64,000 bases of DNA from assembly GCF_022370755.2 (NCBI RefSeq), contig NZ_CP092364.2, positions 4,526,001-4,590,000 on the forward strand. The letters run 5' to 3'. Below, in pieces: positions 26,757-36,697 of the stretch (positions are counted from its first letter, which is position 1; the number at the start of each line of letters is the position of its first letter). The translations under genes and the position numbers were made by a program. The notes beneath the pieces are model-generated. The model worked only from the letters and a program-made list of their open reading frames with translations. It was not told where the DNA came from and searched no databases. The DNA comes from Mycolicibacterium goodii. GTDB lineage: Bacteria; Actinomycetota; Actinomycetes; Mycobacteriales; Mycobacteriaceae.

Positions 26757-29700
26757 ATGGCACTGCACCTGCATCGGGCCGAGCGCACCGATCTGCTCGC
26801 TGACGGACTCGCGGCGCTGCTGTCGGATCCCCTGCCCGACCCGTTCGCCACGGAGCTGGTGCTGGTCCCCGCCAAGGGGGTCGAACGCTGGTTGAGCCAG
26901 CGGCTGTCCAACCATCTCGGGGTGTGCGCGGCGGTCGAGTTTCGCAACCCGCGCTCGCTCATCGCGGAGCTGACCGGGACCGCCGATGACGATCCGTGGT
27001 CGCCCGACGCGATGGTGTGGCCGCTGCTCGCGGTGATCGACGCGAGTCTGGACGAGCCGTGGTGCGCGACGCTCGCGACGCATCTCGGGCATTTCGAGCT
27101 CGGCGAGGAGTACGAGTTGCGGCAGGGCCGCCGCTACGCCGTGGCGCGACGCCTGGCCGGACTGTTCGCGTCCTATGCACGGCAACGCCCGCACCTGCTG
27201 GTCGACTGGGTGGGCCTGCCCGGCGACCTGGCTTGGCAGAAGCCGCTGTGGGAAGCACTCTGCGATCGCATCGACGCCGACCCACCGCACATCCGGCACG
27301 CCGAAACCCTTGCGCGGCTGTATGAAACACCCACCGATCTGCCGCAGCGCCTGTCGTTGTTCGGACACACGCGCCTGCCGGTCACCGAGGTCGAACTGCT
27401 GACCGCGCTGGCGACGCATCACGACCTGCACCTGTGGCTTCCCCACCCCAGCGACGACCTGTGGCAGACACTGGCCACACGCAAAGGCCCGCTGCCCCGC
27501 CGTGAGGACACCGGCCACCGCGACGTGAGCCACCCGCTGCTGGCCACGCTCGGCCGTGATCTGCGGGAGATGCAGCGGCTGCTACCACCGCCCGACACCG
27601 ACGAATTCCGCAGCAGGACCGACTATCCCGACACACTGCTGGGCTGGCTGCAGTCCGACATCGCGGCCAACGCCGTGCGGCCGCAGGGCCGTCGGCACCG
27701 TCACGAGGACCGCTCGATCCAGGTGCACAGCTGCCACGGCCCGTCGCGGCAGATCGAGGTGCTGCGCGAGGTGCTGCTCGGTCTGCTCGCCGACGATCCC
27801 ACGCTGGAACCGCGCGACATCCTCGTGATGTGCCCCGACATCGAGACCTACGCCCCGCTCATCACGGCGGGGTTCGGGCTCGGCGATGTGGTTCCGCACA
27901 CGCGAGGAGCACACGTCAGCCTCAGCGCACACCCCGCGCACAAGCTGCGCGTGCGACTCGCCGACCGCGCGCTCGTGCAGACCAATCCCCTGCTGTCGGT
28001 GGCCGCCCAACTGCTGGCGCTGGCCGGCGGCCGGGCGACCGCGAGCGAGGTGCTCGACCTCGCCGAGTCCGCGCCGGTCCGGGCCCGTTTCGGGTTCACC
28101 GACGACGACCTCGACGCCATCACGGCCTGGACGCGTGAGGCCAACATCCGCTGGGGTTTCGATCAGGAGCACCGCCGCCCATACGGGGTCGAATTCCTGC
28201 ACAACACATGGCGTTTCGGCATCGACCGAGTGCTGGCCGGGGTCGCGATGTCCGACGACTCGCATGCCTGGCTGGGCACGACGCTCCCACTCGACGATGT
28301 CAGCAGCAACCGCGTGGAGTTGGCGGGCCGGTTCGCGGAGTTCGTCGAGAAACTCCGTCATACCGTCGATCAACTCAGCGGCACCCGCCCACTGCACGAG
28401 TGGCTCGACGCGCTGGCGGCGGGCATCGACGCGCTGGCCCTGGCCGACGAGGACTGGCCCGCCGCCCAGCTGCAGCGCGAGTTCGCCGAGCTCGCCGCAC
28501 GGGCCGGTGACACCCGAACCTTGTTGCGGCTGGCGGATGTTCGTGCGCTACTGGACCGTCATCTGGCCGGGCGTCCGACGCGGGCCAACTTCCGCACCGG
28601 CACGCTCACGGTGTGCACCATGGTGCCGATGCGTTCGGTGCCCCACCGTGTGGTGTGCCTCGTGGGTCTCGACGACGGGGTGTTCCCGCGGCTGGGCGCG
28701 GTCGACGGGGACGACGCCCTGGCGCGCGACCCGATGACCGGGGAGCGCGACATCCGCTCGGAGGACCGGCAACTGCTGCTCGACGCGATCTGCGCGGCCA
28801 CGCAGACGCTCGTCATCACCTACACCGGCGCCAACGAATACTCCGGACAGGCCCGGCCGCCCGCGGTCCCGCTGGCCGAGCTGCTCGACACGCTCAAGGT
28901 CACCACCGAGAACCCCGAGCTCGACGTCGTCACCCGTCATCCATTGCAGCCCTTCGACAAACGCAACGTCGTACCGGGCGCACTGGTACCCGTAGAGCCG
29001 TTCACGTTCGATCAGAGCGCGCTGATCGCGGCGCAGGCGAGCAGTGGTGAAAGAGCCCCGAGGCCGGCGTTCTTCAACCAGCCGCTGCCGCCTGCGCTGC
29101 CGGACGATGTCGCGCTCGAAGATCTGCTGAACTTTTTCAAGGACCCGGTCAAGGGCTTTTTCCGCGCGCTGGAGTACACGCTGCCGTGGGATGTCGAGGG
29201 CGTGTCCGACGTGATGCCCGTCGACATCGACGCGCTGGAGGAATGGACGGTCGGCGACCGCATGCTGTCGGACATCCTGCGCGGCATGACGCCGGCCGAC
29301 GCGCAGCAGGCCGAGTGGCGCCGTGGGACGCTGCCGCCGGGACAGCTCGGGTGGCGCCGGGCCATCACGCTGCGCGACCAGTGCGCGCTGCTGGCCACCG
29401 AGGCGCTCGCGTTCCGCGACACCGACGGCGAGGCCTACGACGTCGACATCGACCTCGGCAATGGTCGGCGGCTCACCGGGACGGTGTCCCCGGTGTTCGG
29501 GGACCGGCTGGTGTCGGTGACGTACTCCAAGCTCGGCGGCAAGCACCTGCTGCAGTCGTGGATTCCCTTGCTGGCCTTGGCCGCGGGACTTCCCGACCGT
29601 GACTGGTTCGCGGTGTGCATCGGGCGTCCGCCACGTGGCACCACGCCGCGCGTCGAAGGCCTTGGCCGGCCCGACGATCCCGTCGACCTGTTGGCCGATC

Positions 29701-30014
29701 TGGTGGCGATCTATGACGCGGGCCGCCGCGAACCGCTTCCGCTACCGGTCAAGACGTCGTTCGCGTGGGCGTCGGCGCGCCACACCGGTGACGACCCGGA
29801 ACAGGCGGCGGGCTTCCGCTGGCGCAGCGGCCGGTACCCGGGCGAGGACTCCGAACCCGCGCACGTGCGGGCGTGGGGTCGTGACGCGTGGCTGCGCGAT
29901 CTCATGCAGCGACTGCGGCCCGGCGAGGAGTTCGAGGGTGAAACCCACCGGCTCGGTGCGTATTCGGCGCGGCTGTGGTTGCCGCTGCTGCGGGCCGAAA
30001 GGCCGGTCCGATGA
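26757..30014 (+). CDS. recC: Exodeoxyribonuclease V subunit gamma (RecC)
   Basis: 1085 residues, close to the family length. It begins MALHLHRAERTDLLADGL, nearly as in M. tuberculosis RecC as I recall it, and contains the inactivated helicase-like and nuclease-like folds of RecC (KGVERWLSQRL, SVTYSKLGGKHLL). It recognises Chi-like sites and splits duplex ends in RecBCD. In mycobacteria AdnAB does most end resection, and RecBCD serves single-strand annealing. ATG 26757 is chosen; a GTG two codons upstream is possible. A TATCGT box 8 bp before it suggests a leaderless start. Confidence 0.95.
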   Translation: MALHLHRAERTDLLADGLAALLSDPLPDPFATELVLVPAKGVERWLSQRLSNHLGVCAAVEFRNPRSLIAELTGTADDDPWSPDAMVWPLLAVIDASLDEPWCATLATHLGHFELGEEYELRQGRRYAVARRLAGLFASYARQRPHLLVDWVGLPGDLAWQKPLWEALCDRIDADPPHIRHAETLARLYETPTDLPQRLSLFGHTRLPVTEVELLTALATHHDLHLWLPHPSDDLWQTLATRKGPLPRREDTGHRDVSHPLLATLGRDLREMQRLLPPPDTDEFRSRTDYPDTLLGWLQSDIAANAVRPQGRRHRHEDRSIQVHSCHGPSRQIEVLREVLLGLLADDPTLEPRDILVMCPDIETYAPLITAGFGLGDVVPHTRGAHVSLSAHPAHKLRVRLADRALVQTNPLLSVAAQLLALAGGRATASEVLDLAESAPVRARFGFTDDDLDAITAWTREANIRWGFDQEHRRPYGVEFLHNTWRFGIDRVLAGVAMSDDSHAWLGTTLPLDDVSSNRVELAGRFAEFVEKLRHTVDQLSGTRPLHEWLDALAAGIDALALADEDWPAAQLQREFAELAARAGDTRTLLRLADVRALLDRHLAGRPTRANFRTGTLTVCTMVPMRSVPHRVVCLVGLDDGVFPRLGAVDGDDALARDPMTGERDIRSEDRQLLLDAICAATQTLVITYTGANEYSGQARPPAVPLAELLDTLKVTTENPELDVVTRHPLQPFDKRNVVPGALVPVEPFTFDQSALIAAQASSGERAPRPAFFNQPLPPALPDDVALEDLLNFFKDPVKGFFRALEYTLPWDVEGVSDVMPVDIDALEEWTVGDRMLSDILRGMTPADAQQAEWRRGTLPPGQLGWRRAITLRDQCALLATEALAFRDTDGEAYDVDIDLGNGRRLTGTVSPVFGDRLVSVTYSKLGGKHLLQSWIPLLALAAGLPDRDWFAVCIGRPPRGTTPRVEGLGRPDDPVDLLADLVAIYDAGRREPLPLPVKTSFAWASARHTGDDPEQAAGFRWRSGRYPGEDSEPAHVRAWGRDAWLRDLMQRLRPGEEFEGETHRLGAYSARLWLPLLRAERPVR

Positions 30015-33000
30015 AGGTTTTCGATCTGCTCGGCCCGCTGCCCGCGCCGAACACCACCACGGTGTTGGAGGCGAGCGCAGGCACCGGCAAGACGTTCGCG
30101 CTGGCCGGCCTGGTCACGCGTTTCGTCGCCGAAGGTGTCGCGACGCTCGACCAGATGCTGCTCATCACGTTCGGTCGCGCCGCCAGCCAGGAGTTACGAG
30201 AGCGGGTGCGTGCCCAGATCGTCTCCGCACTCGTCGCTCTGGACAGTCCTTCACAGGCCGCCAACGACCTGGAGGAATATCTTGTCTCGACCGATCAGCA
30301 CACGCGTCGCCGACGCCTGCGCGACGCGTTGGCCGGGTTCGACGCCGCGACGATCGCGACCACGCACCAGTTCTGCCAGATCGTGCTGAAATCCCTTGGC
30401 GTCGCCGGGGACAGCGATGCCGGGGTGAACCTGGTGGAGAGTCTTGACGACCTGGTCTCCGAGATCGTCGACGATCTGTACCTCGCCCACTTCGGTGGGC
30501 AGAAGGACGACCCCGAGCTGGGCCATCCCGAGGCACTGAAACTCGCACGCGTCGTCGTCGCCAATCCGGCAACCGAACTGCGACCCCGCGACCCGGACCC
30601 GGACTCCCCCGCCGCGGTGCGCCTGAGGTTCGCGCGGGATGTGCTCGCCGAGTTGGAGATCCGCAAGCGGCGCCGCGGCGTGTTGGGTTATGACGATCTG
30701 CTGACCCGGCTGGCCGCTGCACTCGAACCCGAGGACTCCCCGGCGCGGGTGCGGATGCAGCAGCGCTGGCCGATCGTGATGGTCGACGAGTTCCAGGACA
30801 CCGATCCCGTGCAGTGGCAGGTGATCGAGCGGGCGTTCTCCGGGCGCTCGACGTTGGTGCTCATCGGTGATCCCAAGCAGGCCATCTACGCATTCCGCGG
30901 CGGTGACATCGCGACGTATCTGCGGGCCGCCGCGACGGCCGGTGACAAGCAGACGCTGGGCACCAACTGGCGCAGCGACCGCGCCCTGGTCGACCGGTTG
31001 CAGGCGGTGCTGCGGGGCGCCGAGCTCGGCGGGCCCGACATCGTCGTGCACGACGTGCAGGCCCACCATCAGGGGCACCGCCTGGTCGGCGCGCCACGCA
31101 ACGACCCGTTCCGGCTGCGCGTGGTGTCGCGGAAACCGGGCAATACCAGGGTGATCCCGATCGATCAGCTGCGCCGCCACATCGGCCGGGATCTCGCCGC
31201 CGACATCGGGGCACTCCTGAACAGCGGCGCGACGTGGTGCGACGAACCGGTGCAGGCCAAAGACATCGCGGTCATCACCGAGACCCACAAGGACGCCAGG
31301 GCCTGCCACGCGGCGCTGCTCGAGGCGGGCATCCCCGCGGTGTACACCGGGGATTCCGACGTGTTCACCTCCGAGGCCGCCGAGGACTGGCTGTATCTGC
31401 TCGAAGCGTTCGACCAGCCGCACCGCCCCGCCCTGGTGCGCGCCGCCGCGGCCACGATGTTCTTCGGCGAGACCGCAGAAACCCTTGCCGCCGGCGGTGA
31501 GGCACTCACCGACCGCGTCGCCGACACACTGCGCGAATGGGCCGGGCACGCCCGCGAACGCGGTGTCGCAGCGATCTTCGAGGCCGCCCAGCTCGCCGGG
31601 ATGGGCAAGCGCGTGCTGTCGTGGCAGGGCGGGGAACGCTTGATGACCGACCTCGCCCACATGACCCAGCTGCTGCAGGACACCGCGCACCGCGAGGGCT
31701 TCGGCCTGGCGGCGCTGCGGGACTGGCTGCGCACCCAGCGGTCGGAGAAGGGCGGTGAGTCCGAACGCAACCGGCGCCTCGACAGCGACGCGGCGGCCGT
31801 GCAGATCATGACCGTGTGGGTCAGCAAGGGCCTGCAGTTCCCCATCGTCTACCTGCCGTTCGCGTTCAATCGCTATGTCCCCGAACCGGAGCTGGTGCTG
31901 TTCCACGACGACGGCCTGCGCTGTCTGCACGTCGGCGGATCCGATCCCGCGGTCGCCCGCGCCGGGCGAGCCGAGGCCGCCGGCGACGACAGCCGGCTCA
32001 CCTACGTGGCACTGACGCGTGCCCAGTCGCAGGTGGTCGCGTGGTGGGCGCCGTCGTTCGACGAACCCAACGGCGGCTTGTCGCGGCTGCTGCGCGGCCG
32101 GGGCCCCGGTGAGGCCACCGTGCCGGACAGGTGTTCGCCGCCCAAGGTGTCCGATGAGCAGGCGTTGGAGCGGTTGCGGGCGTGGGAGGCAGTCGGCGGG
32201 CCCGTCCTCGAGGAATCGGTGATCGGTGCGGTCAAGCCGGTGCCGCACGAGCCCGCGCCCGATGATCTGGCGGCCCGCAAGTTCTTCCGTGCGATCGACA
32301 TGGCGTGGAAACGCACGTCGTATTCAGGGTTGTTGCGCTCGGCCGAGACCGCCGGTGCGGGCGTGGCGAGCGAACCCGAGGTCACCGAACGGGACGACGA
32401 GTTCGACGACATCCCCGTCGTCGCCCCTGCCGAGGGCGCCGATGTGCCGTCGCCGATGGCGCAGATGCCGACCGGGGCGGCGTTCGGCTCGCTCGTGCAT
32501 GCGGTGCTGGAGACCGCCGATCCCCTCGCGTCGGATCTCACCGCGGAGCTGGCGACGCACATCGACGCCCATGCCGAGCGCTGGCCGGTCGAGGTCGAGA
32601 CCCCCGAGCTGGCGGCCGCGCTCGTGCCCATGCACGACACCCCGCTGGGGCCGTTGGCTCCGGGTCTCACGTTGCGTCAGATCGGTCTGCGGGATCGGTT
32701 GTGCGAGTTGGATTTCGAGTTCCCGATGGCCGGCGGTGATCTGCGGGGTGGACGGTTCGCACGACTGTCGGATGTCGGTGGGCTGCTCGGTGAGTACCTA
32801 CCCGCCGATGATCCGCTGGCCGTCTACGCCGACCGGTTGGGGACGGGCATCCTCGGGGCGCAGCCGCTGCGTGGATATCTGTCCGGGTCGGTCGACGCGG
32901 TGCTGCGGATCGGCTCGAAGTTCGTCATCGTCGACTACAAGACCAACTGGCTGGGCACCGGTGACGGCACGTTGACCGCCGCCGATTACGGGCGCAGGCG

Positions 33001-33262
33001 CATGGTCGAGGCCATGCTGCATTCCGACTATCCATTGCAGGCTCTGCTGTATGCGGTTGTCCTGCACCGGTATCTGAACTGGCGGCTGCCGGGCTATGAT
33101 CCGGCGACGCACCTGGGCGGCGTGCTGTACCTGTTCGTGCGTGGCATGTGCGGGCCCGCGACGCCGGTCGTCGACGGGCACCCCGCCGGGGTGTTCAGTT
33201 GGGAACCGCCGGCCGATCTGGTCGTCGCGTTGTCGGAGCTGTTGGATGCGGGGGTGCCGTGA
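30011..33262 (+). CDS. recB: Exodeoxyribonuclease V subunit beta (RecB)
   Basis: 1083 residues. It is the SF1A 3'-5' helicase with Walker A ASAGTGKTFAL (about 23-33), motif II VDEFQDTDPVQW and motif III GDPKQAIYAFRGGD. Motif V/VI regions are QIMTVWVSKGLQFPIVYLP and YVALTRAQ. A C-terminal RecB nuclease domain has FVIVDYKTNW (catalytic Asp/Lys). ATG 30011 overlaps the recC stop (ATGA). It forms the motor and nuclease of the complex with RecC and RecD. Confidence 0.96.
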   Translation: MKVFDLLGPLPAPNTTTVLEASAGTGKTFALAGLVTRFVAEGVATLDQMLLITFGRAASQELRERVRAQIVSALVALDSPSQAANDLEEYLVSTDQHTRRRRLRDALAGFDAATIATTHQFCQIVLKSLGVAGDSDAGVNLVESLDDLVSEIVDDLYLAHFGGQKDDPELGHPEALKLARVVVANPATELRPRDPDPDSPAAVRLRFARDVLAELEIRKRRRGVLGYDDLLTRLAAALEPEDSPARVRMQQRWPIVMVDEFQDTDPVQWQVIERAFSGRSTLVLIGDPKQAIYAFRGGDIATYLRAAATAGDKQTLGTNWRSDRALVDRLQAVLRGAELGGPDIVVHDVQAHHQGHRLVGAPRNDPFRLRVVSRKPGNTRVIPIDQLRRHIGRDLAADIGALLNSGATWCDEPVQAKDIAVITETHKDARACHAALLEAGIPAVYTGDSDVFTSEAAEDWLYLLEAFDQPHRPALVRAAAATMFFGETAETLAAGGEALTDRVADTLREWAGHARERGVAAIFEAAQLAGMGKRVLSWQGGERLMTDLAHMTQLLQDTAHREGFGLAALRDWLRTQRSEKGGESERNRRLDSDAAAVQIMTVWVSKGLQFPIVYLPFAFNRYVPEPELVLFHDDGLRCLHVGGSDPAVARAGRAEAAGDDSRLTYVALTRAQSQVVAWWAPSFDEPNGGLSRLLRGRGPGEATVPDRCSPPKVSDEQALERLRAWEAVGGPVLEESVIGAVKPVPHEPAPDDLAARKFFRAIDMAWKRTSYSGLLRSAETAGAGVASEPEVTERDDEFDDIPVVAPAEGADVPSPMAQMPTGAAFGSLVHAVLETADPLASDLTAELATHIDAHAERWPVEVETPELAAALVPMHDTPLGPLAPGLTLRQIGLRDRLCELDFEFPMAGGDLRGGRFARLSDVGGLLGEYLPADDPLAVYADRLGTGILGAQPLRGYLSGSVDAVLRIGSKFVIVDYKTNWLGTGDGTLTAADYGRRRMVEAMLHSDYPLQALLYAVVLHRYLNWRLPGYDPATHLGGVLYLFVRGMCGPATPVVDGHPAGVFSWEPPADLVVALSELLDAGVP

Positions 33263-34935
33263 GCTTGCTCGATGCTTTCGCCGAGATCCTCGAACCGGCC
33301 GATGTGCATGTGGCGCAACGGCTGACCGCGCTCGCCGGCGAGCCGGACGCCTCGGTCGAGCTCGCGGTCGCCCTCGCGGTGCGTGCGCTGCGCGGCGGGT
33401 CGGTATGCGTGGATCTGCGGTCGGTGGCCGAGCAGGTCGAGCTCCCGGACCTGCCGTGGCCCGACCCGGCGACGTGGCTGGCGGCGCTGGCGGCCAGTCC
33501 TCTGCTGGGTGAGCCGCCGGTGCTGCGTCTGTTCGGGGATCTGCTGTACCTGGACCGCTACTGGCTCGAAGAGCAGCAGGTGTGCGACGACGTGCTGGCG
33601 CTGGTGTCGGTGCGGCCGGATGGTGCGGTGCCGGATGTGTCGAGGTTGTTCGGCCAGGGTTTCGAGGAGCAGCGGGCGGCGGCGAAGGTCGCGTTGTCGC
33701 AAGGGCTCACGGTGTTGACGGGTGGGCCGGGCACCGGCAAGACGACGACCGTGGCCCGGTTGTTGGCGCTGCTGGCCGAGCAGGCCGCACTCGCGGGGAA
33801 GCCGTCGCCGCGGATCGCGTTGGCGGCCCCGACCGGTAAGGCGGCCGCGCGGCTGCAGGAGGCCGTGCAGCTCGAGATCGATCACCTCGAACTCGTCGAC
33901 CGCAGGCGTTTGACCGGGCTGCACGCAACCACGTTGCACCGGCTGCTCGGACCGCGGCCCGATACGTCGTCGCGGTTCCGGCATCACCGCGCCAACCGGT
34001 TGCCCCACGACGTGATCGTCGTCGACGAGACTTCGATGGTGTCGCTGACGATGATGGCGCGGTTGTTGGAGGCGGTGCGCCCGCAGACCCGGCTGGTGCT
34101 GGTCGGTGATCCGGATCAGTTGGCGTCGGTCGAGGCCGGCGCGGTGCTCGCGGATCTGGTCGAGGGGCTGGGCTCGCGCGGGGTCGCGCAGTTGAGGACG
34201 TCGCACCGGTTCGGTGAGTCCATCGGTGCGCTGGCGTCCGCCATCCGCGCCGGTGACGCGTCGGCCGCGCTCGAGGTCCTGGCCACAGGTGGCGACCACA
34301 TCGAGTGGGTGCACGAGGATCCGGTCGAGCAGTTGCGGGAGGTGTTGGTGGCGCACGCGATGCGGTTGAGGCAGGCCGCGATCCTCGGCGACATGCGTGC
34401 GGCGCTGGCCACGCTCGACGAGCACAGGTTGTTGTGCGCGCACCGGCGAGGGCCCTTCGGCGTCGACCGGTGGAACCGTCAGGTGCAGCGCTGGCTCAGT
34501 GAAGAAACCGGCGAGCCGTTGTGGGGCTCGTGGTACGTCGGCCGACCGATCATGGTGACCGCCAACGACTATGGGCTCAAGCTGTACAACGGAGACACCG
34601 GCGTCGTCGTCGCCACCCCGGATGGCGTGCGCGCCGTCATAGGCGATTCGGGTAGCGATACCGGGACGTTCGCCACCGGCCGCCTCACCGACGTCGAGAC
34701 CATGCACGCCATGACGATCCACAAGTCTCAGGGCAGCCAGGCCGACGAGGTGACGGTGCTGCTGCCCTCCGAGGATTCGCGTTTGTTGACGCGCGAGTTG
34801 TTCTACACCGCGGTGACCCGCGCCAAGACGCGCGTGCGCGTGGTCGGCGCGGAATCCGAGGTGCGCGCGGCGATAGAGCGGCAGGCGGTACGCGCTACCG
34901 GTCTACGCAGGCGGCTGCAGCCCGCGGGCGCTTAG
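33259..34935 (+). CDS. recD: Exodeoxyribonuclease V subunit alpha (RecD)
   Basis: 558 residues from GTG 33259, which overlaps the recB stop. SF1B 5'-3' helicase with Walker A GGPGTGKTTTVARLL (about residue 158), Walker B VVDETSMVSL and GDPDQLASVEAG. The C-terminal motifs are AMTIHKSQGSQADEV and FYTAVTRAKTRVRVV. It is a little shorter than E. coli RecD (608). The frame is open upstream inside recB, but the RecD N-terminus SLLDAFAEIL fixes the start. Confidence 0.95.
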   Translation: MSLLDAFAEILEPADVHVAQRLTALAGEPDASVELAVALAVRALRGGSVCVDLRSVAEQVELPDLPWPDPATWLAALAASPLLGEPPVLRLFGDLLYLDRYWLEEQQVCDDVLALVSVRPDGAVPDVSRLFGQGFEEQRAAAKVALSQGLTVLTGGPGTGKTTTVARLLALLAEQAALAGKPSPRIALAAPTGKAAARLQEAVQLEIDHLELVDRRRLTGLHATTLHRLLGPRPDTSSRFRHHRANRLPHDVIVVDETSMVSLTMMARLLEAVRPQTRLVLVGDPDQLASVEAGAVLADLVEGLGSRGVAQLRTSHRFGESIGALASAIRAGDASAALEVLATGGDHIEWVHEDPVEQLREVLVAHAMRLRQAAILGDMRAALATLDEHRLLCAHRRGPFGVDRWNRQVQRWLSEETGEPLWGSWYVGRPIMVTANDYGLKLYNGDTGVVVATPDGVRAVIGDSGSDTGTFATGRLTDVETMHAMTIHKSQGSQADEVTVLLPSEDSRLLTRELFYTAVTRAKTRVRVVGAESEVRAAIERQAVRATGLRRRLQPAGA

Positions 34936-35081
34936 ACCGCCCGTCCGGCGAAGAACGCTCCGGAGATCAGCCCGATGGCGATGGCCAGGGTGGGCAAGCC
35001 CATCGCAACGGCCACGACTACACCAGCAACCGCACCGATGCCGAGCAGCAGCAACAGTACGCCAACAAATGCACCAACCAT
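34932..35081 (-). CDS. Small two-helix membrane protein
   Basis: 49 residues, almost entirely hydrophobic: VGAFVGVLLLLLGIGAVAGV and MGLPTLAIAIGLISGAFFA form two predicted membrane helices. The GGGC-type site before ATG 35081 is weak. It is convergent with recD and overlaps its stop codon by 4 bp. The composition is compatible with a small envelope protein, but no family was recognised. Confidence 0.55.
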   Translation of the reverse strand: MVGAFVGVLLLLLGIGAVAGVVVAVAMGLPTLAIAIGLISGAFFAGRAV

Positions 35082-35500
35082 TGGCCCGCCCTTTCTATGA
35101 CTGCGCTCACACTGTACCTCGCAGGTGTGCTGAATCACAGACAGATCAGGCGGCTTTTTGGTTAACACGGCGGCGGCAAAATGTATAGCTCAGCTTAATG
35201 AATGCATCGTGACACTGGTTCGCGAGCTGATTTCCTCCGCCGACGAATATGCAGGTGACGGCGGAATGGGCAGTAACAAGGTCGATCGCCGGGAAATGGC
35301 TGGTCTGGATCGATACACGTGCACGGCACGGTGTCAGTCGCTTTATCACGATGGGAGCGGCGCCGCGACCAAGAGCGTGGTCGTCACCACAAAGACAACC
35401 TCCGACGTCATCCCAGCGTCGCGATGACTCGGCCGTCGGCAAATCCTCTGGCAAAGTCAAAGCCCGACGCGGGCAACCCGCCCGCGTACCGGCCCCGATC
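35082..35500. other. 419-bp intergenic region, lower GC
   Basis: It lies between the small membrane gene and the 3' end of the Bat-like operon. GC is visibly lower than in the flanks around 35.15-35.25 kb. A plus-strand frame from TTG 35158 to 35427 (89 codons) exists, but it lacks a ribosome site and a recognisable family, so it is not called. No hairpin stood out as a terminator for the operon. Confidence 0.5.
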
Positions 35501-36697
35501 TCACTCGCGCTCGCCGCCGTAGGAGTTCGCATCTTCCAGGATGTTCTGCAGCTTGTCGGCCGGTGAGAGCGCCCGGCGTCGGTCGTTCAGATGCAGATCG
35601 GGAGCGCTCGTGTTCTGGTCACCCAACGGCAACCCGTCGGGCCCTACGGGCCCCAGGATCTGTACGGGATTCGGGGTCGCCGGATCCGCCACCGTGAGAG
35701 GGCCGTCGGCAGGCCCGCCGGACGGTGGCTGCTCTGTGCCGGGCCGCGGCGCGGGAGGAGGCGGCGCAGGCAGGTTCTCCCCCGGCAACGGCGGAAATGG
35801 CGGGGTCTGCGGTGTCGACTGGCCGTCGCCCTGCCCGAGTGGCGGCAGCGCCGGCGCATTACCGGGCGCCGGCGGCGCCTGACCTTCGACGCTGCCCTGA
35901 TCCGGGCCCTGGCCGGCAGCGGGAGCCTGTCCGGGTACCGGTCCCGCGCCCTGCCCGGGGCCCTCACCCTGTCCGGGCGCGGGTGGACCCTCCGACGGAG
36001 ACGACGATGGCGGCGGAGGAGGTGGTTCAGACGTGACCACCGCAGGGCCGCTGGGTGGAGGCGGGGGCGGCGCGTGCAGTGCCGCGAGTTTGCGTTCGAG
36101 ACGGGGTTGCGCGTCCGCACGTACCGCTCGCCGGTCCTCGTTCGGATCCGTGTTGTCCGAGAAGCACCCCGAGGGTGCTTCCCGCACCACGGTCAGAGCA
36201 TCGTTGTACCGCTGCTCGGCTTCCTCAGCACGGCCGGATCGGACCGACAGATCGGCAAGCGTCTCCTGCACGAGTTCTAGGTTGATGCGCACCGGGCAGG
36301 AGGTCTCGACATCGAAACGGTCGAGTGCCTCCCGGAACCGTGCCTCGGCCTCGCCCAACTTGCCCTCCAGGACCAGCAGATCGCCTCTGGCGAACGCGAT
36401 GTTGCCGGGCTCGATCAACCCGAACGCCTCCAACTTCTCGACGTCGCGACGCAACGCCTCGATGTCGTGCCGGCCGAAGGAGTCCACCACCGAATTGCCC
36501 ACGACCACAATGATGATGAGGCCCGCGGCCACTAGCGCCAGGAGCACGGCAACAGGCGCGGTGTACAAGGCGAGCCGGCGCCGCAATCGCAGACGGCGGT
36601 GCGGGGGGTTGAACCACGCGACCGTGTGATCGCGGGCGACGCGCGGAAACGCGCGGAGTTGTCGGAGGAACTGTTTCGGGGCGTGACGCAACATCAT
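35501..36697 (-). CDS. TPR/proline-rich membrane protein (BatC-like)
   Basis: 398 residues. A basic cytosolic N-terminus is followed by a membrane helix at about 42-68. TPR-like helices lie at about 80-180 (GNIAFARGDLLVLEGKLGEAEARFREAL; RAEEAEQRYNDALTVVREA). Two Cys flank the second repeat. The C-terminal 200 residues are Pro/Gly/Gln-rich (GQGEGPGQGAGP-type repeats) and end with a short charged segment. This is the BatC position of Bat operons, with TPRs facing the cell exterior by topology prediction. ATGATG overlaps the stop of the preceding vWA gene. Confidence 0.72.
   Translation of the reverse strand: MMLRHAPKQFLRQLRAFPRVARDHTVAWFNPPHRRLRLRRRLALYTAPVAVLLALVAAGLIIIVVVGNSVVDSFGRHDIEALRRDVEKLEAFGLIEPGNIAFARGDLLVLEGKLGEAEARFREALDRFDVETSCPVRINLELVQETLADLSVRSGRAEEAEQRYNDALTVVREAPSGCFSDNTDPNEDRRAVRADAQPRLERKLAALHAPPPPPPSGPAVVTSEPPPPPPSSSPSEGPPAPGQGEGPGQGAGPVPGQAPAAGQGPDQGSVEGQAPPAPGNAPALPPLGQGDGQSTPQTPPFPPLPGENLPAPPPPAPRPGTEQPPSGGPADGPLTVADPATPNPVQILGPVGPDGLPLGDQNTSAPDLHLNDRRRALSPADKLQNILEDANSYGGERE

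Noticed and set aside
30251..32248. 665-codon open frame antisense to recB
   Set aside because: The recB frame carries all helicase motifs; the opposite frame has no motif and is explained by high GC bias.
33094..34722. 542-codon open frame antisense to recD
   Set aside because: Same reason; RecD motifs on the plus strand are unambiguous.
35158..35427. Possible 89-residue gene on plus strand in the intergenic region
   Set aside because: TTG start, no ribosome site, no recognisable domain; left as uncalled.
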